Shown here piece after piece: positions 10,057 through 20,582 of a stretch of 64,000 nt of DNA; position 1 is the stretch's first letter; each line of letters begins with the position of its first letter. The position numbers and the translations under genes are program-made. Origin of the DNA: Ornithodoros turicata (Eukaryota; Arthropoda; Arachnida; Ixodida; Argasidae). The notes under the pieces were generated by a model. That model worked only from the letters and a program-made list of their open reading frames with translations, was not told the DNA's origin and made no database searches. The stretch is taken from positions 20,847,049 through 20,911,048 of the forward strand of contig NC_088207.1 of the NCBI RefSeq assembly GCF_037126465.1, written 5' to 3'.

Positions 10057-10299
10057 CACTGTCAAACCACAACCTTCACCAAAAAGCACGGTGAAGTCCA
10101 ACCATTGCACGGGATGATACCTTTATCACCCCAGCTTTGTGGAGAGCGCGGTGCGTACGTCTTTTTTTTTTTGGAACTGCATAAGTGTTCCAAAGAGGTG
10201 TACGTCTCCCGTTTTTAACAAATCAGGGACAGAGCGATGTCATTGGGGACGGTGATTGGTTAAGAGCGTGCCATGTGATGAAGTTCTGTTTTTAAAGTG
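10057..10299. mobile_element. TA-MITE unit B
   Basis: Begins TA+CACTGTCAAACCAC and ends TTTTTAAAGTG+TA (TA at 10055-10056 and 10300-10301). The arms share the CCAACCATTGC/GGTACGC blocks of the family. Non-coding. Confidence 0.8.
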
Positions 10300-10301
10300 T
10301 A

Positions 10302-10796
10302 CACTCTTAAAACAGAGCCTCACCGCATAGCGCGCAACTAGTCAACCACCATCCCGAACGACATCGCTCTCCCTCAAGATCTGTTGAAAACGGGAGGCGT
10401 ACGCTTTTTTGTAGCACAAGCAGTTTTGTTAATTGTAAAAAAAAAAAAAGGCGTAGGTATGCCCCGCGCTCTCCACAAATCGATAGTGAGAAAGGTATTA
10501 CTCTGTAGACTGTTACAACAGAACTTCACCACATTACACGCTCCTAGTCATCCATAATTCCGACTGATATCATTCTGTGTCCCGATTTGTTGAAAATGGG
10601 AGGAGGCGCCTATCTGGGACACATTATTCATGTCGCAGATAGGCACCTCCCGCTTTTTCGAACAAATCAGACACAGAATGATATCATTTGGAATGGTGGT
10701 TGGCTACGAGCGCGCTATGTGGTGAAGTTCTGTTGTAACTGTGGACAATGGTTGGCCTGCAGCGTGCTATGTGGTGACGTTCAGGTTTGAACACTG
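10302..10796. mobile_element. TA-MITE unit C, interrupted by unit D
   Basis: Starts CACTCTTAAAACAGAG immediately after the TA it shares with unit B (10300-10301) and ends GTTTGAACACTG before TA 10797-10798. Its right arm is split at 10514-10737 by unit D. Confidence 0.75.
10516..10735. mobile_element. TA-MITE unit D, nested in C
   Basis: Starts CAACAGAACTTCACC, ends GGTGAAGTTCTGTTG, with TA on both sides (10514-10515, 10736-10737). The arms are mirror images almost to the centre (GGCGCCTATCTG...CAGATAGGCACC). This is the best-preserved palindrome of the array and so probably the youngest. Confidence 0.8.
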
Positions 10797-10808
10797 TACA
10801 GAGTAATA

Positions 10809-11056
10809 CACTCTTAAAAATGAGTTTCACCGCATAGCACGCTTCTAGCCAACCATCATCTCGAATGATATTCTTATCTGCCCTGATTTGTTAAAAACGG
10901 GAGGCGTACACCTTTTTTGTGACACTTATGCTGGTCATAAATGTCACAAAAAAGGCGTGCGCCCCCCGTTTTCAGCGAATCAGGTCAGATAACGAAATCA
11001 TTCGAAAGAATGGTTGGCTAGGAGCGTGCTATGCGGTGGAGTTCATTTTAAGAGTC
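10809..11056. mobile_element. TA-MITE unit E
   Basis: Starts CACTCTTAAAAATGAG, ends CATTTTAAGAGTC, with TA at 10807-10808 and 11057-11058. Inner blocks GGCGTACACC/GGCGTGCGCC and GTGACA/TGTCAC form the stem. Confidence 0.8.
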
Positions 11057-11081
11057 TACCTTTACCAATCTCGATTTGTGG

Positions 11082-11634
11082 CAAGCGCTGCGTCACCTCC
11101 CTGTCTTGGCGTGCGACATTCCAAGCCGAGACTGGGAGGTGACCAGGGTTCGAATCCGGGTACTGATTGTGCGGTCCGGGTGTTTCTCCTGGATTTACCT
11201 CAGTTAAGTCTGCATAGTTCCCTGCGAACTCGGCACAGGACGCACGGCCCTTCACTGTGATAGTAATTAATTTAATAATTGGGTGTTTACGTCGCGTGAC
11301 AACTGAGATCATGAGCGACGCCACAGCGGTCGGTCTGTGGATTGCTTTTGCCCTCCTGAGGGTTCTTTAACGTGCGATGAAAGCTCATCACACGGCACCC
11401 CGTATTTAACGTCCCTCGCGGAAGACTGCGTGTCTAAGCTAAAAACTTGTAACCTGCCACCAAGTTGCTGGCGTCCTCGGCCGGGTTCGAACCCGCGATC
11501 TCGGAATCTGAAGGCGAACACGCTACAGACTGAGCCACCGGGGCCGGTTTCACTGTGATAGTCGTTACGTTGCCAGCCTAAGAGTGGTCGACGTCGGCAA
11601 ACAGTTCCATCACCACCACGACCACCACCACCAC
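11082..11634 (+). mobile_element. tRNA-derived SINE with (ACC)n tail, interrupted
   Basis: B box GGGTTCGAATCC near 11147, then the SINE core (CTGCGAACTCGGCACAGGAC), a break by a second SINE (11264-11548), then the 3' part (GTCGTTACGTTGCC...GACGTCGGCAAAC) and a CACCACC tail. The A-box head is not recognisable. Pol III-type promoter remains are implied by the B box only. Confidence 0.7.
11264..11548 (-). mobile_element. Second SINE family, nested, minus strand
   Basis: Minus-strand reading starts with a tRNA-like head containing GTGGCTCAGTCTGTAGCG (A box) and GGGTTCGAACCC (B box), then a conserved-looking centre with GCACGTTAAAGAACCCTCAG and an AT-rich tail (TTAAATTAATTA). The 13-bp duplication TTCACTGTGATAG lies at 11251-11263 and 11549-11561, proving insertion into the plus-strand SINE. 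The centre resembles the central domain of widely distributed animal SINE superfamilies. Confidence 0.85.
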
Positions 11635-12698
11635 TAGGGTTGGGAATCCCGAGCCGTTTTTACAATCCCGGGATTTCGGGATTTCGAAATGTCGATCCCG
11701 AGATCCCGTGACGGGATCGGGATTTTTTCGCAACTATACCCAGGATATCGTATAGGACTGTATCCACTTGCATAACCATGCTATCACAAATTGCGATATA
11801 GTTCGCGTCTTCTGTCATCCCCACGGAACATTCTAGTGAGAAAAAAAAAAAAGCGCCAAAAAAACTGCTCAAGGGGCAAAACCTGCGTATTACATTGAGC
11901 ATTCCCATTGTGGTGGAATGTCCACGTTGCAATGAAATGCGTCTCTTCTTGTTGTCTGCTATGGAATATCTTCTGCCTGCGCCCCAGTATATTTCGCGCA
12001 GTTAATAGTGCACGAGAAGATACATACTTATGACGTACAGCAATTCTACTTACGCAGCCGCTAAAACCAATGACGTATTTCGCATCATCCGCTGGAGTAT
12101 ATTCTGGGGAATGTCGCTTGTGTGAATACATGGAATGGTGCGTTTCCTGCCTTTTATTCATCCACAGTGAGTGTTGTGTTCTATTGTGCTAGCCGAGTCT
12201 ATAGTTTTCTGAAAAGGCTGTCTCCATTTTATTTTTTTACTTTCCACTATATATATATATATACGTATTCGTGCGGATCAAAAGAACAAAAAGAGAGTTT
12301 CTGCAGAGTTAAAGAGAGAGATTTTGCAATATTTCTTGTTGTAGGATTGGAAGACTCCTTCCGATTTCACGAGAGTTTTATGCTATTTGAGGGCTGTTCT
12401 CCGCTATGGCTTGCGTAGTTCACATGAGTCAGCAGCTTACGTCGTTGTAATGTGTCGTGGACGATAAGGTTGGTTCGGTTTGAGATTGCAGATGATATTG
12501 GACACCGGTTGGCAAAGTCGGTTGGACACCGTTCCTTCCCTTTCAGTCGTGCCACCGAATATTTGTTGTCAGAAAAGCCGAAATTTATAATCCCGAAATC
12601 CCGCTATTTGGCCTTGCGGAATCCCGGGATTTCGGAACATGAAAATATGCTGAAATCCCGGGATTTCGGGGTCCCGGGATCTCGGGCTCCGAACCCTA
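11635..12698 (+). mobile_element. hAT-like family V in SINE tail
   Basis: Ends TAGGGTTGGGAATCCCGAG and inverse CTCGGGCTCCGAACCCTA, flanked by ACCACCAC on both sides (last 8 bases before 11635; 12699-12706), consistent with an 8-bp duplication inside the SINE (ACC)n tail. Subterminal arrays of GGGATTTCGGGAT occupy 11640-11730 and 12585-12690. No transposase. Because the target is itself repetitive the duplication is less decisive than elsewhere. Confidence 0.75.
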
Positions 12699-12944
12699 AC
12701 CACCACCACATGTTTTATGAGTGTATACGAGCTCAGCTTCGAAACAGCAAAGTTCAAAATTCTATCTCTTAGTACGTGAGGAAAGCCTTACTTGCCCTTA
12801 TAACCCTTCACGATCAAGGTTAATAAATAATAACAAACGATCTGTAGTAGCTTTGCACGTAAGGTGGTACACCCACACTTGTGTGACTACACGCTGCGCG
12901 TGCCGCGGAGCAAAGGACTGCGGATAATTTCAACCACCTGTAAC

Positions 12945-13020
12945 CAGTGGGCGAACCAGGATGATATCGCTCTGCCTCTTGATTTGTTGAGGATGAAGCG
13001 CGTACACAATTTTTATACAG
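12945..13020 (+). mobile_element. TA-MITE left-arm fragment
   Basis: GATGATATCGCTCTG, TTGATTTGTTGA and GCGCGTACAC match the inner left arm of the array units. Termini are missing. Confidence 0.4.
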
Positions 13021-13084
13021 GGCGTTTTTATTATCCTTTTCTGATTTTTTATAAAAATATATATGAGAGCAGCACAGATGTCGT

Positions 13085-13215
13085 GTTTGCAGTTGAGTTA
13101 TACGGGCTGGTGGACATCGTCTCGGTGGTGCTGGTGGTAGTGATGGTAACTACTTGCCGTTGTTGGCATCACAGCTGTGGGTATCGTCACGACTGTATAC
13201 ATGACATTCTGGGGT
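13085..13215 (-). mobile_element. SINE 3' tail fragment, minus strand
   Basis: On the minus strand: GTCGTGACGATACCCACAGC, then GCCAACAACGGCAAG followed by ACC-rich sequence, the same 3' end as the SINE at 11082 and 19220. Confidence 0.5.
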
Positions 13216-13304
13216 AAACATGAACAAGCCCCCGTCGTAATTTACGGTGCCACGAAGACTTCCGGTCCTTCCGCGGCTAATGACGCTCGGAACCGGTCGC
13301 CATG

Positions 13305-13705
13305 CAGAATTCGCTTTCCTGATTTGTTGAAAATGGGAGGCGTACGCCTTTTTGCGGCAATTTCAACTGTCAAAAAAAGCTATACGACCCTCTCTCTCCT
13401 CAAATCAGGAGCGATAACTGTACCCGCTAAAAACAGAACTTCACCGCATAGCACGCTTAGCTCCAACCATTGCCAAGAATTATAGGGTTATCGCTTCTGA
13501 TTCGAAGAGAGAGGGGGCCGTACGCCTTTTTGTGGCAATTTGAATATATGAAAATTGCCACAAAAGGGCGTACGCCCAGATTTCTCATCGAAGAAGCGAT
13601 AACGCTATCATTCGTGGCAATGGTTGGCGCACAGCGTGCTATGCGGTGAAGTTCTGTTTTTAGAATGTATGAATCGGCACAGTGGTTGGCGCGGGCTATG
13701 AAACC
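13305..13705. mobile_element. TA-MITE, interrupted by a second copy
   Basis: Left arm CCTGATTTGTTGAAAATGGG with GGCGTACGCC; the right arm resumes after 13669 with GTGGTTGGCGCGGGCTATG. A complete sibling sits between, at 13433-13667. Confidence 0.6.
13433..13667. mobile_element. TA-MITE, nested copy
   Basis: Starts CCCGCTAAAAACAGAAC, ends GTTCTGTTTTTAGAATG, flanked by TA at 13431-13432 and 13668-13669. The arms are near-perfect mirrors. Second case in this window of a unit inserted in its own family. Confidence 0.8.
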
Positions 13706-13765
13706 GGATGTCGTTTTGGAACCAAACCGGAATCGGTGAAAACGGCATGTATAGCAGAAGATCAT

Positions 13766-14105
13766 GATGAGATGATGACGACGTAAAGATGAGGGAGTGA
13801 AGTGGACAGGCCCGGTGGTTTTGTGTGTCTTCCGATTAGAAACCCGAGTTCGGCCAGTGTCATTATAGAGACCTCCACGACAACCTCGTCACGCAAAGAA
13901 AGCGCCCTATATTCTGGGCCTTCATGCGTCTCTGAGAGAGGGTACCGCTGTGGTGTAGAATGGCATGCAGGGTATCGTTCTTGCAGTCTGCAAGAAATTT
14001 TTGGCAGGCACTTTCGCGCGCGCGGCACTCTGGGCTCGATGATTTCAGGCTCATGGCAGTGCCTGCAATTCGCATCATCCACACAGCCTCAATTTTGAGA
14101 ACCAA
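13766..14105 (-). mobile_element. LINE C-terminal fragment, minus strand
   Basis: Minus frames give ANCRHCHEPEIIEP, then after frameshifts text parallel to the copy at 53926-54340. The CxxC...E-I-I/E-H pattern is the C-terminal knuckle of RNase H-bearing LINEs. Several frameshifts, no full domain. Confidence 0.6.
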
Positions 14106-14108
14106 CGA

Positions 14109-14260
14109 GTTAGTGAACGCTGACCCGATTCGAGTCCTGTGGATCAGTTAGCAATCGCTGACCCGCTTCACACCCTGCGGATCAGTTAGTAAGCGCAGGC
14201 CCGGTTCGGACCCTGTGGATCAGTTAGTCAGCGCTGACCCTGTACGGAGCCTGTGGATCG
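14109..14260 (+). repeat. 38-bp tandem repeat, four copies
   Basis: Units at 14109, 14147, 14185 and 14223, each of the form GTTAGT..GCGCTGACCC..TTCG.ACCCTGTGGATCA, with a few substitutions per unit and no length change. Confidence 0.9.
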
Positions 14261-14532
14261 TTGTTTGGATTTTCCGTGGGGTCCCTATCATTGGGAGTTC
14301 TGACCGACGATTTACCATGATATCACGGATGCCAGTGTGCTCTGCATTGAGTAGGCCAGAGACGAGCATATGTCGGTCGCTCCTAGAATAAAGCATGTAA
14401 CGACTGAATAGCCTAATCACCTAAAACTCATTACTTAACTTTTCAATTAGGGGATTTCGGGCAAAAGCGAGATAGCAAAATGTGGACAATCCCCGTTGAA
14501 AGCAATTTCATTTTTAAATAATTCCGAAACGC

Positions 14533-15071
14533 ACTCATGCGTTGAAATGGCTGCCTGCAAAGCTTCCTCGTCCCCTGAAGTCGCTCATCCACAGACTACG
14601 TCTGAACGTGGCCTTCACTCCGTTCTATGGCTTCCGGCTAGGCTGTGAGGCTATCCCTATTTGCAACGAGTGTGGTATACGTGCCAACGTAGAGCACATA
14701 CTCCCTCGCTGTCGGACTTATATCAACGAGAGGCGTACAGTGCAGTCACAGCTTGCCACCCTTGGCAGCCGCCCCTTCAACATGTCGTACATCCTCGGCT
14801 CTTGGCACACCGCGGCCCACTCCAGGGCGTCATGTAGTTTTTCTTTTTTTCTTTAGAGTAGTCTAAAGGACTCATTGTGAGCCCGACAGCGCCCCCGGAC
14901 ATACCCACCATCACGATCAGTGTCGCTCTCGCCACTGCGATCATCACCTTCACCTCTCATCATCGTCATCACTCATATTAGACCCCCTAGCTATGGGGTA
15001 GCGTTCCACTCCTAGAGTGGAAAACCTCCCCACTTCATCGTCTGAATATAATTGTTGTTGTTGTTGTTGTT
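14533..15071 (+). mobile_element. LINE C-terminus and 3' UTR, (TTG)n tail
   Basis: Frame from 14542 reads LPRPLKSLIHRLRLNVAFTP, CNECGIRANVEHILPRC and SQLATLGSRPF, the post-RNase H knuckle region; it frameshifts at its end (about 14835). The UTR includes CTAGCTATGGGGTAGCG and CCACTTCATCGTC, ending in (TTG)n at 15053-15071. The sibling at 32335-32945 has the same UTR, so these belong to one family. 5'-truncated. Confidence 0.85.
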
Positions 15072-15264
15072 CCATAGCCGAATTTCGCTATGCAGATGAG
15101 CCGAAACCGAAACCGCGCCAGTCGGGAGCGCAGGGAGCACAGGGCTCATTCCACGTCGGACGTCCACGTGCTTTGGAGCGATGAAGATGATTGGGGGGGG
15201 GGGGATTCGAGCGGTCTGCCTGCCTAGGTTGGTGGCACGTTGCTCGGAGAAGGGATGGCGGCTG

Positions 15265-15800
15265 ATGTTGAGCGTTGAGTTGAGTTGATAAGAAAAAAAA
15301 AATGGAGAAATAGGTATTCATTACGAGAGCTGGCTACTCCAGATCACTTAGAAAAACAAAAATGACAAACTACAATAAGAACAATGAGTGACAAAGACAC
15401 ACTGTCACTCACTCACACACGCAGTCCACCCACACTGTCAGTCACACTGTGTCCACCAACTTGTAGTCTGCGCAAAATCGCACAAACGCCTGCATGGCGT
15501 GGAACTGATGATCGGGTGTCCAAGGGCCCAGAACCTTAACAACATCGAAAGGTCTGCCATCCAGCCGAGCTAAAGAAGCTTGTAGATATAGCCTGTACCG
15601 CTGATACCGTGGACAAGATAATAAGATGTGGTCAGTGTCCTCAACAGCGTGTTGAGCGTGTTACGTAGTCAGGTTGCGTTTTTATAGGGTCGGCCGTATG
15701 TAGTACGCAATTTTGAAGCGAAGGCTGTAATTAAAGTCGCTGATGGTAATAGAGCTCCAAGACGATTCTATGCAGGGTGTCTTTCACGTATTGCGGGTGT
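15265..15800 (-). mobile_element. LINE C-terminus and 3' UTR, (CAACT)n tail
   Basis: Minus frame is intact across DTDHILLSCPRY, LDGRPFDVVKVLGPWTPDH and ends ADYKLVDTV-stop near 15440. The UTR has TGACAGTGTG repeats and GGAGTAGCCAGC, then TCAACTCAACTC near 15270. A second copy on the plus strand lies at 50640-51245. Confidence 0.85.
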
Positions 15801-16659
15801 GAATCGCAAGTATACAGCGGAAGTCGTGGAGTCATCTGTCAGATCGTGTTGAAATATATCGATCATGTAAACACAGCCACGAGTTCCTTCTCGGCACGAA
15901 GTACAGCATGAACATACGGTTAGTGGAAATATTCTCGAGAGAAAGAAAATGACGCCCAGCAAAGTACGCTAAACACTACGTGAGAAGACCAAGCGTAGGT
16001 GAACTGGAGCAGCAGAGCACATTGAAAGCCACAAAACAAATTAAAAAGTCGCTATATACCTTGTTCCTCCGGCCGTCGTCTTTGCCCCACACTGCAGGCT
16101 GTTTCTTGTCTACATATGAGTCACAGAATGGCATTCGAGACTTTGTTTGCTCTTACATATTTTACGAGGTTCACCTTTACAGATGAGGCTGTTTTGTTCC
16201 GGTTCCTGACACAAAGCACCTACGGCATTGCCATAAGCGGAGCGTCCCAGTACATTATAACCTTCGCGGTCTTCTTCAGTCCAGTTAGCCGAGAATGATT
16301 TCTATTTTAGACTAAATGAGTTTGCTTTTCAGAACGTCCTCCTAACGGCACTCCTTTCTGTTTCTTTTGTTGATGTGAAAGTCGTTGAACCGTGCATCTC
16401 ATCAGCAGGGATAGCGGCTCGTTCTTGTTTGCCAGCGAGCGTTATGTCGAGAACAGCGTGTGTATTACGCGTAAGCGCACGTCCGTTCCTTCACGGTTCA
16501 CGTACTTTCCCCCTCTTCATTCTTATTACGTAGGTCTTCGTCGTCATATTTTCAACTCATTGAAACCGTTTTGGTAGGTTAATAGGCTCGGTCCGGTTTC
16601 CGTGCTCTTGGCAGGTTCCGGGTACTGGTTTCCTTTTACTTAGTGGAAGACAAAATAAA
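15801..16659 (+). other. Unassigned sequence
   Basis: Contains a 60-codon frame (16116-16298) whose second half follows an AG acceptor-like site and reads TYGIAISGASQYIITFAVFF, a hydrophobic stretch. I could not connect it to other exons. Nothing else recognised. Confidence 0.3.
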
Positions 16660-17535
16660 GTGGACAGCGTTGGTTGGTTAGTTGGAATAAAAAGCAAATA
16701 TGGAGATGGTGGCACCTACAAAAGACAGGAGCCGGCTACTCCAAAACACTTGAAGATATATAGAAAAAAAAAGAAACAGATAAAAAACAATAAGACTAAA
16801 AAGTTAGAGGCGCTGCAATGTCCACAAGAAATGTCATCAAAGCAGCTGTCGCACGCTGTCTGAGATCCCTCGGCCATTCTCCAAAGAGCTTCACTAAGTC
16901 CAGAGGACGGAGGTCCAGTCTTTCCAAGGCGGCTCTGAGATCATTACGTCGAACATTGTACCTGGAGCAGTTAATTAATATATGTTCAGTGTTCTCCACT
17001 TCATCACACGTGAGGCAGTTCGGCGAGTTCACCTTCCCCATCTTGAACAACAGGGCACGGCTGAGAGAGACGTCTAGTCGGAGGCGGTGCACCAATGATT
17101 CAATGGCCCGGGGCGTGCGACTCGGAAGACAGAAGCATAAATTTGGGTCGACTCTGGCTAGCAAGCTGGACTCCGCATCAACCAACCATGTACGTCTGCA
17201 GGCGTCGAGACGTAGGTTACGAAGCATTCTCTTGGCGTCCGACGCCGTGAAGTATACAGGGGCCTTGCTCGTTTTCAGGTGTGTCGTTACAGCCAAAGCA
17301 TCGGCAGCTTCATTTCCGGGAATGCCTACGTGAGCTGGGATCCATTGCATAACGATGTCATGCCCTCTTGAAACAGCTGAGTGATACTGGCATACGACGT
17401 CGTGGGCCGAGGTGCTAGACTGCGGCGTGGGAGGAAGGCAGTGTGAATTCCCAGCAAGCTTGCCCGCGAATCAGTGAATATCACCCACGAGAGGCCAGTT
17501 GGAGAAGAAGCAATGTGACGAAGCGCCAGTAGAAT

Positions 17536-17557
17536 TTTTTTAATCAATCAATCAATC
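17536..17557 (+). mobile_element. 22-bp LINE-tail insertion in RNase H
   Basis: The piece is T-run plus (AATC)n, as at the end of the plus-strand LINE at 48315-48340. AGAAT at 17531-17535 and 17558-17562 forms a 5-bp duplication. It sits between the SAELHG motif and the next helix of the RNase H domain; insert plus duplication adds 27 bases and a stop. Confidence 0.6.
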
Positions 17558-17801
17558 AGAATGCCGTGAAGCTCCGCAGAGGTAGATGACATTTGATGAG
17601 ACAAGCGAGCACTCAGTTGGACATGTCCCTGTGGCATGACGGCAGCACACGTAGATCCTGCGTTCTGAGTGGATCCATCTGTGTGAAACTGCTTTCTATC
17701 GCTGAAGCTGTCAATAAGAGCCAGGCTGTGTTGGCGCTAAACGCAAGGAGGTGTCGATTTTTCTCTCAGAATGCCTGGGACCTCAAGGTAGACAACAGGC
17801 T

Positions 17802-18124
17802 ACCAGCTCCGGTGGCGCAGCGGTAACGCGTGCGCTTGGAGACTGGGAGGTCCGCGGTTCGAATCCGCGGGCCGGCTGTGCCGTCTGGGGTTTTTCCTGG
17901 GTTTCCCTCAGATGTGTAATAGGCGTATGCCGGCACAGTTCCCCTGAAGTCGGCCCATGGACGCAGCTATCCTCCCCCCGAGCGGATTCCGCTCGGTCTT
18001 CCACTTCACCCTTTCCTCCTCTCCACCATCTTTCCCTTCCCGAGAAACATGCCGCCTAATCAGGCAGGCAGACCTCTCGGGTTCCTCCCAACGACACTCC
18101 TCCTCCTCCTCCTCCTCCTCCTCC
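17802..18124 (+). mobile_element. Full-length tRNA-derived SINE
   Basis: A box GGTGGCGCAGCGGTAACGCG at 17811, B box GGTTCGAATCC near 17857, core GGTTTTTCCTGGGTTTCCCT and CCCCTGAAGTCGGCCC, tail (TCC)n. The 11-bp duplication GACAACAGGCT lies at 17791-17801 and 18125-18135. The A and B boxes suggest Pol III transcription, and the length suggests a full-length copy. The opposite strand gives a spurious polyglutamate frame. Confidence 0.9.
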
Positions 18125-18361
18125 GACAACAGGCTCATGCAGAGTCCAAACGGGATGGTTTTGTCCGACACGTGTTTGTGTTTCGGGATTAAAGCTCGAT
18201 GCGGCATTATTGCACGATGTATGCTTGAAGATTTCCTCTTGAGGATGGACCGAACCAATGGGTAACGACAATGTTTCGTTACCAAGCGAGTGTAGGGGCG
18301 CATGGATTCCTGAATCCTAAGTATTGAGAAAGGACGTTCCCGCGCTTCTGCCAAAGCTATG

Positions 18362-18612
18362 GTGGTGGTGGTGGTGACGAACCGGCTTGCCGTTGTTGAA
18401 CTCGCGTATGTGTGCTGCGTCACGACTGTAGCCAGGATGAGATGATATGGTGTGATAACAGATGAAGGAATGATGACGCCCGAAATTTCAGATTTAGGGC
18501 TGTCACTGCAGAGTTGTCGAGAAGTCCTAAGCTATACTTATAGCCTTTGGGCGAGGTCAGATTCCTGGAGAAAGTAGACGAGGCTGGGAATTTTGGAGTG
18601 CCTTTCCGCGAA
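18362..18612 (-). mobile_element. 251-bp insertion sharing the SINE 3' end
   Basis: Flanked by AAAGCTATG at 18353-18361 and 18613-18621. On the minus strand its last 65 bases (AGTCGTGACGCAGC..., CAACAACGGCAAGCC, (ACC)n) match the SINE 3' end; the upstream 185 bases do not match the SINE. It could be a chimeric SINE or a 5'-truncated LINE that shares its 3' end with the SINE. Confidence 0.7.
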
Positions 18613-19217
18613 AAAGCTATGACATTCGAGCTGGCTCGCGAGCAACGCCTATAGGCACACTTTCACGTTCCTTGCCAGGACACTTTGTAGGGCTGACTCA
18701 GACATCGGGCAGAAACTGTTAAGGACAGGCGCATGGTATGCCAACATATGTCGGACAAAGGAAGAATGTATGCCGCCCATAGATCGGAAAGAACTTCCCC
18801 AGCGGGGTCCTGAGAGACGCCTCAGGATATATATGCGTGCTGCTGCGCGCTCTTTGATATTCAAGACTTCTGCATTCCAGGTTAAATTACGGTCGAATAT
18901 GAATCCAAGGAAGCGATGGTGGGTAACCCTACGGAGGGGACGTCCGTGCAGGCTGAGCTAAAACTTCGGTAAATGCTTTCGTGTGAAAGGTTAGGAGACG
19001 CTCTTGTCCGGCGACACATCCATCCCACCGTTCAATGAGGAAGTTAACAGTGATGTCGAGAGCGTCCTGCAATCTTCTCTGGAGCGCCGGTCATTGTTTT
19101 CCAGAGCACCACAAGCATATGTCGTCAGCACACGAGCTAACGCGCACCCCGCGTGGCAACAACGAAGGAAGGGCAGTGGACAGCGTGATGGCCGTGAAGA
19201 AGGGCATTTATACTCCG

Positions 19218-19316
19218 GTCGGCCCAGGACGCACATTCCCCCAGGGCGTGAGTCGTGACGTTGCCCACATACGTGAGGCCGACAAAGGCAAGCCCTATCA
19301 CCACCACCACCACCTT
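19218..19316 (+). mobile_element. SINE 3' half
   Basis: GTCGGCCCAGGACGCACATT, GTGACGTTGCCCACATACGT, GACAAAGGCAAGCCC and a (CAC)n tail. The tRNA head is missing. Confidence 0.75.
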
Positions 19317-19329
19317 ATACTCCAGTTCT

Positions 19330-19530
19330 AGTGGAAGGGGAAAGAAAAGCAATAAAAGGACAAAAAAGCGATAAACACGGGATCTTAGAAATCAGCATTC
19401 GTGGTCATAGTACGTTCACCAACTTGACGCCCGCACAACACTCCGCACAAGCCTGCAGGACATGGAAGTGTTGGATTGGAGGCCAGGGAGCCAGGATGTT
19501 CTTCTGGCTGAAAATGTTGTGGATCAAACC
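19330..19530 (-). mobile_element. LINE C-terminal fragment
   Basis: Minus frame NILAPWPPIQHFHVLQACAE ends VKLVNVL-stop, parallel to KVLGPWTPDHQFHAMQAF in the 15265-15800 element. UTR follows to about 19330. Confidence 0.55.
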
Positions 19531-19841
19531 TGGTACAAATTAGTATAGAAAGATGCACTCGTATGACACCTTGGAGATAAACTGGCTATCCGAAGGTTGA
19601 CCAACAAGTCACTTAATCAAGGAGGGAGGACCGAATGGTTCAAAACCGAAAAAGTCAAAACGCATTGTCTGTCCCGGTATCTGGAAGAAAATACATCAAT
19701 GCGTTCAGAGCACGCCGCCTACGGGACGAGGGTCAAGCATCAAAATTGATCAAATTATGAGAGGGATTGCTATGGAATGCCTCGAGCGAGGACTGAAGAC
19801 GGCCCCGGAAGAGAGAGTACCGCGTACACCACATAAGAATA
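19531..19841 (+). other. Unassigned sequence
   Basis: No recognisable coding or repeat structure. Confidence 0.3.
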
Positions 19842-19897
19842 CAGGGTGTCTTTTTCGTTTTTTTTTCGATAAAAATTTATCATTTAAAAAAAAACTA

Positions 19898-20040
19898 AGA
19901 ACAACAACAACTTTATTTCAGGATGATGGATGGGGAGTCTCATCGCCAGGGGAGTCTCATACTCTGCCCCATTGCTGGAGGTGAAGCGGGGAATGAAGGA
20001 ATGGGTCCCGTTACAATGAGGGTCGAAGTCCTCATATATA
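19898..20040 (-). mobile_element. LINE 3'-tail insertion
   Basis: 143 bases matching the minus-strand LINE end at 59340-59475 (GCCCCATTGCTGG, GGGGAATGAA, AACAACAACTTTATTT). The duplication AAAAAAACTA lies at 19888-19897 and 20041-20050. It has no coding part. Confidence 0.8.
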
Positions 20041-20582
20041 AAAAAAACTATAAGGGCTATAGACATGCTGTTTTCACTTCTATCATCTCTGGACAGGCGG
20101 ACGTTCTTGGCCATATGTTGCTCGCCCGTCAAATGACCAATTACCTAAAAATCGTTAATTAACTTTTTAATTATAAAAGCTACGAAGTTGTGCCAATGAG
20201 AACATCTGTTCCTTTCGGTGACCTAATATCGCAGCCCTTCTCAAAACAAAAATCCGTTCGGTAGATCGTCCGCAAAAAAATCGTGGAGGAACACCTTTTT
20301 TTTTCTTTATTTTGTTCATTGCCCATCTTCGGAGAGCCGTCTTTCCTTCACCCCCAATGTGAGAGGGTGAAAGAGCAGACTGTCGCCTCTTGCGTCCTGG
20401 AAAAAGATTAATAGAAAACAGAAAACGCAACCCAAGATAAGGGCAGTTCCGATAGCGTAACCCGGTACATGTGTTTTTGTTTTGTTTGCGCTAGTGCTCA
20501 TCTTCGACGCATGAGGCGGAACTGTGGCGGCAATATCGGCGCATGAGGCTCCTTGACCCTCTCACTTTGGGGGTGAAGTAAA

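Larger units (their letters stand above)
16660..19260 (-). mobile_element. Long broken LINE: RT, RNase H, C-terminal knuckle
   Basis: Minus-strand order: RT remnant (LSTALPSLLPRG near 19160, CADDICLW at about 19110-19133, the FADD-type active site, then PDKSVSLTFHTK), an intervening region with CRYPLVRSILKRK near 18270, RNase H with all four acidic motifs (TDGST near 17670, SAELHG near 17583, TDSRASL near 17480, GNEAADALA near 17300), and the C-terminus ending at about 16799 (CDEVENTEHILINCSRYN). Frameshifts and stops throughout. Three insertions break it: 17802-18124, 18362-18612 and 17536-17557. The UTR carries GGAGTAGCCGGCTCC and a CCAACCAACC tail. Confidence 0.85.

Noticed and set aside
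12864..13217. 117-codon open frame
   Set aside because: Spans a MITE fragment and the antisense of a SINE tail.
16116..16298. Exon of a membrane protein
   Set aside because: A hydrophobic stretch and an acceptor-like site exist, but no partner exon or family resemblance.
17908..18423. Protein with polyglutamate run
   Set aside because: The run is the antisense of a SINE (TCC)n tail; the frame is a chimera of SINE and LINE.
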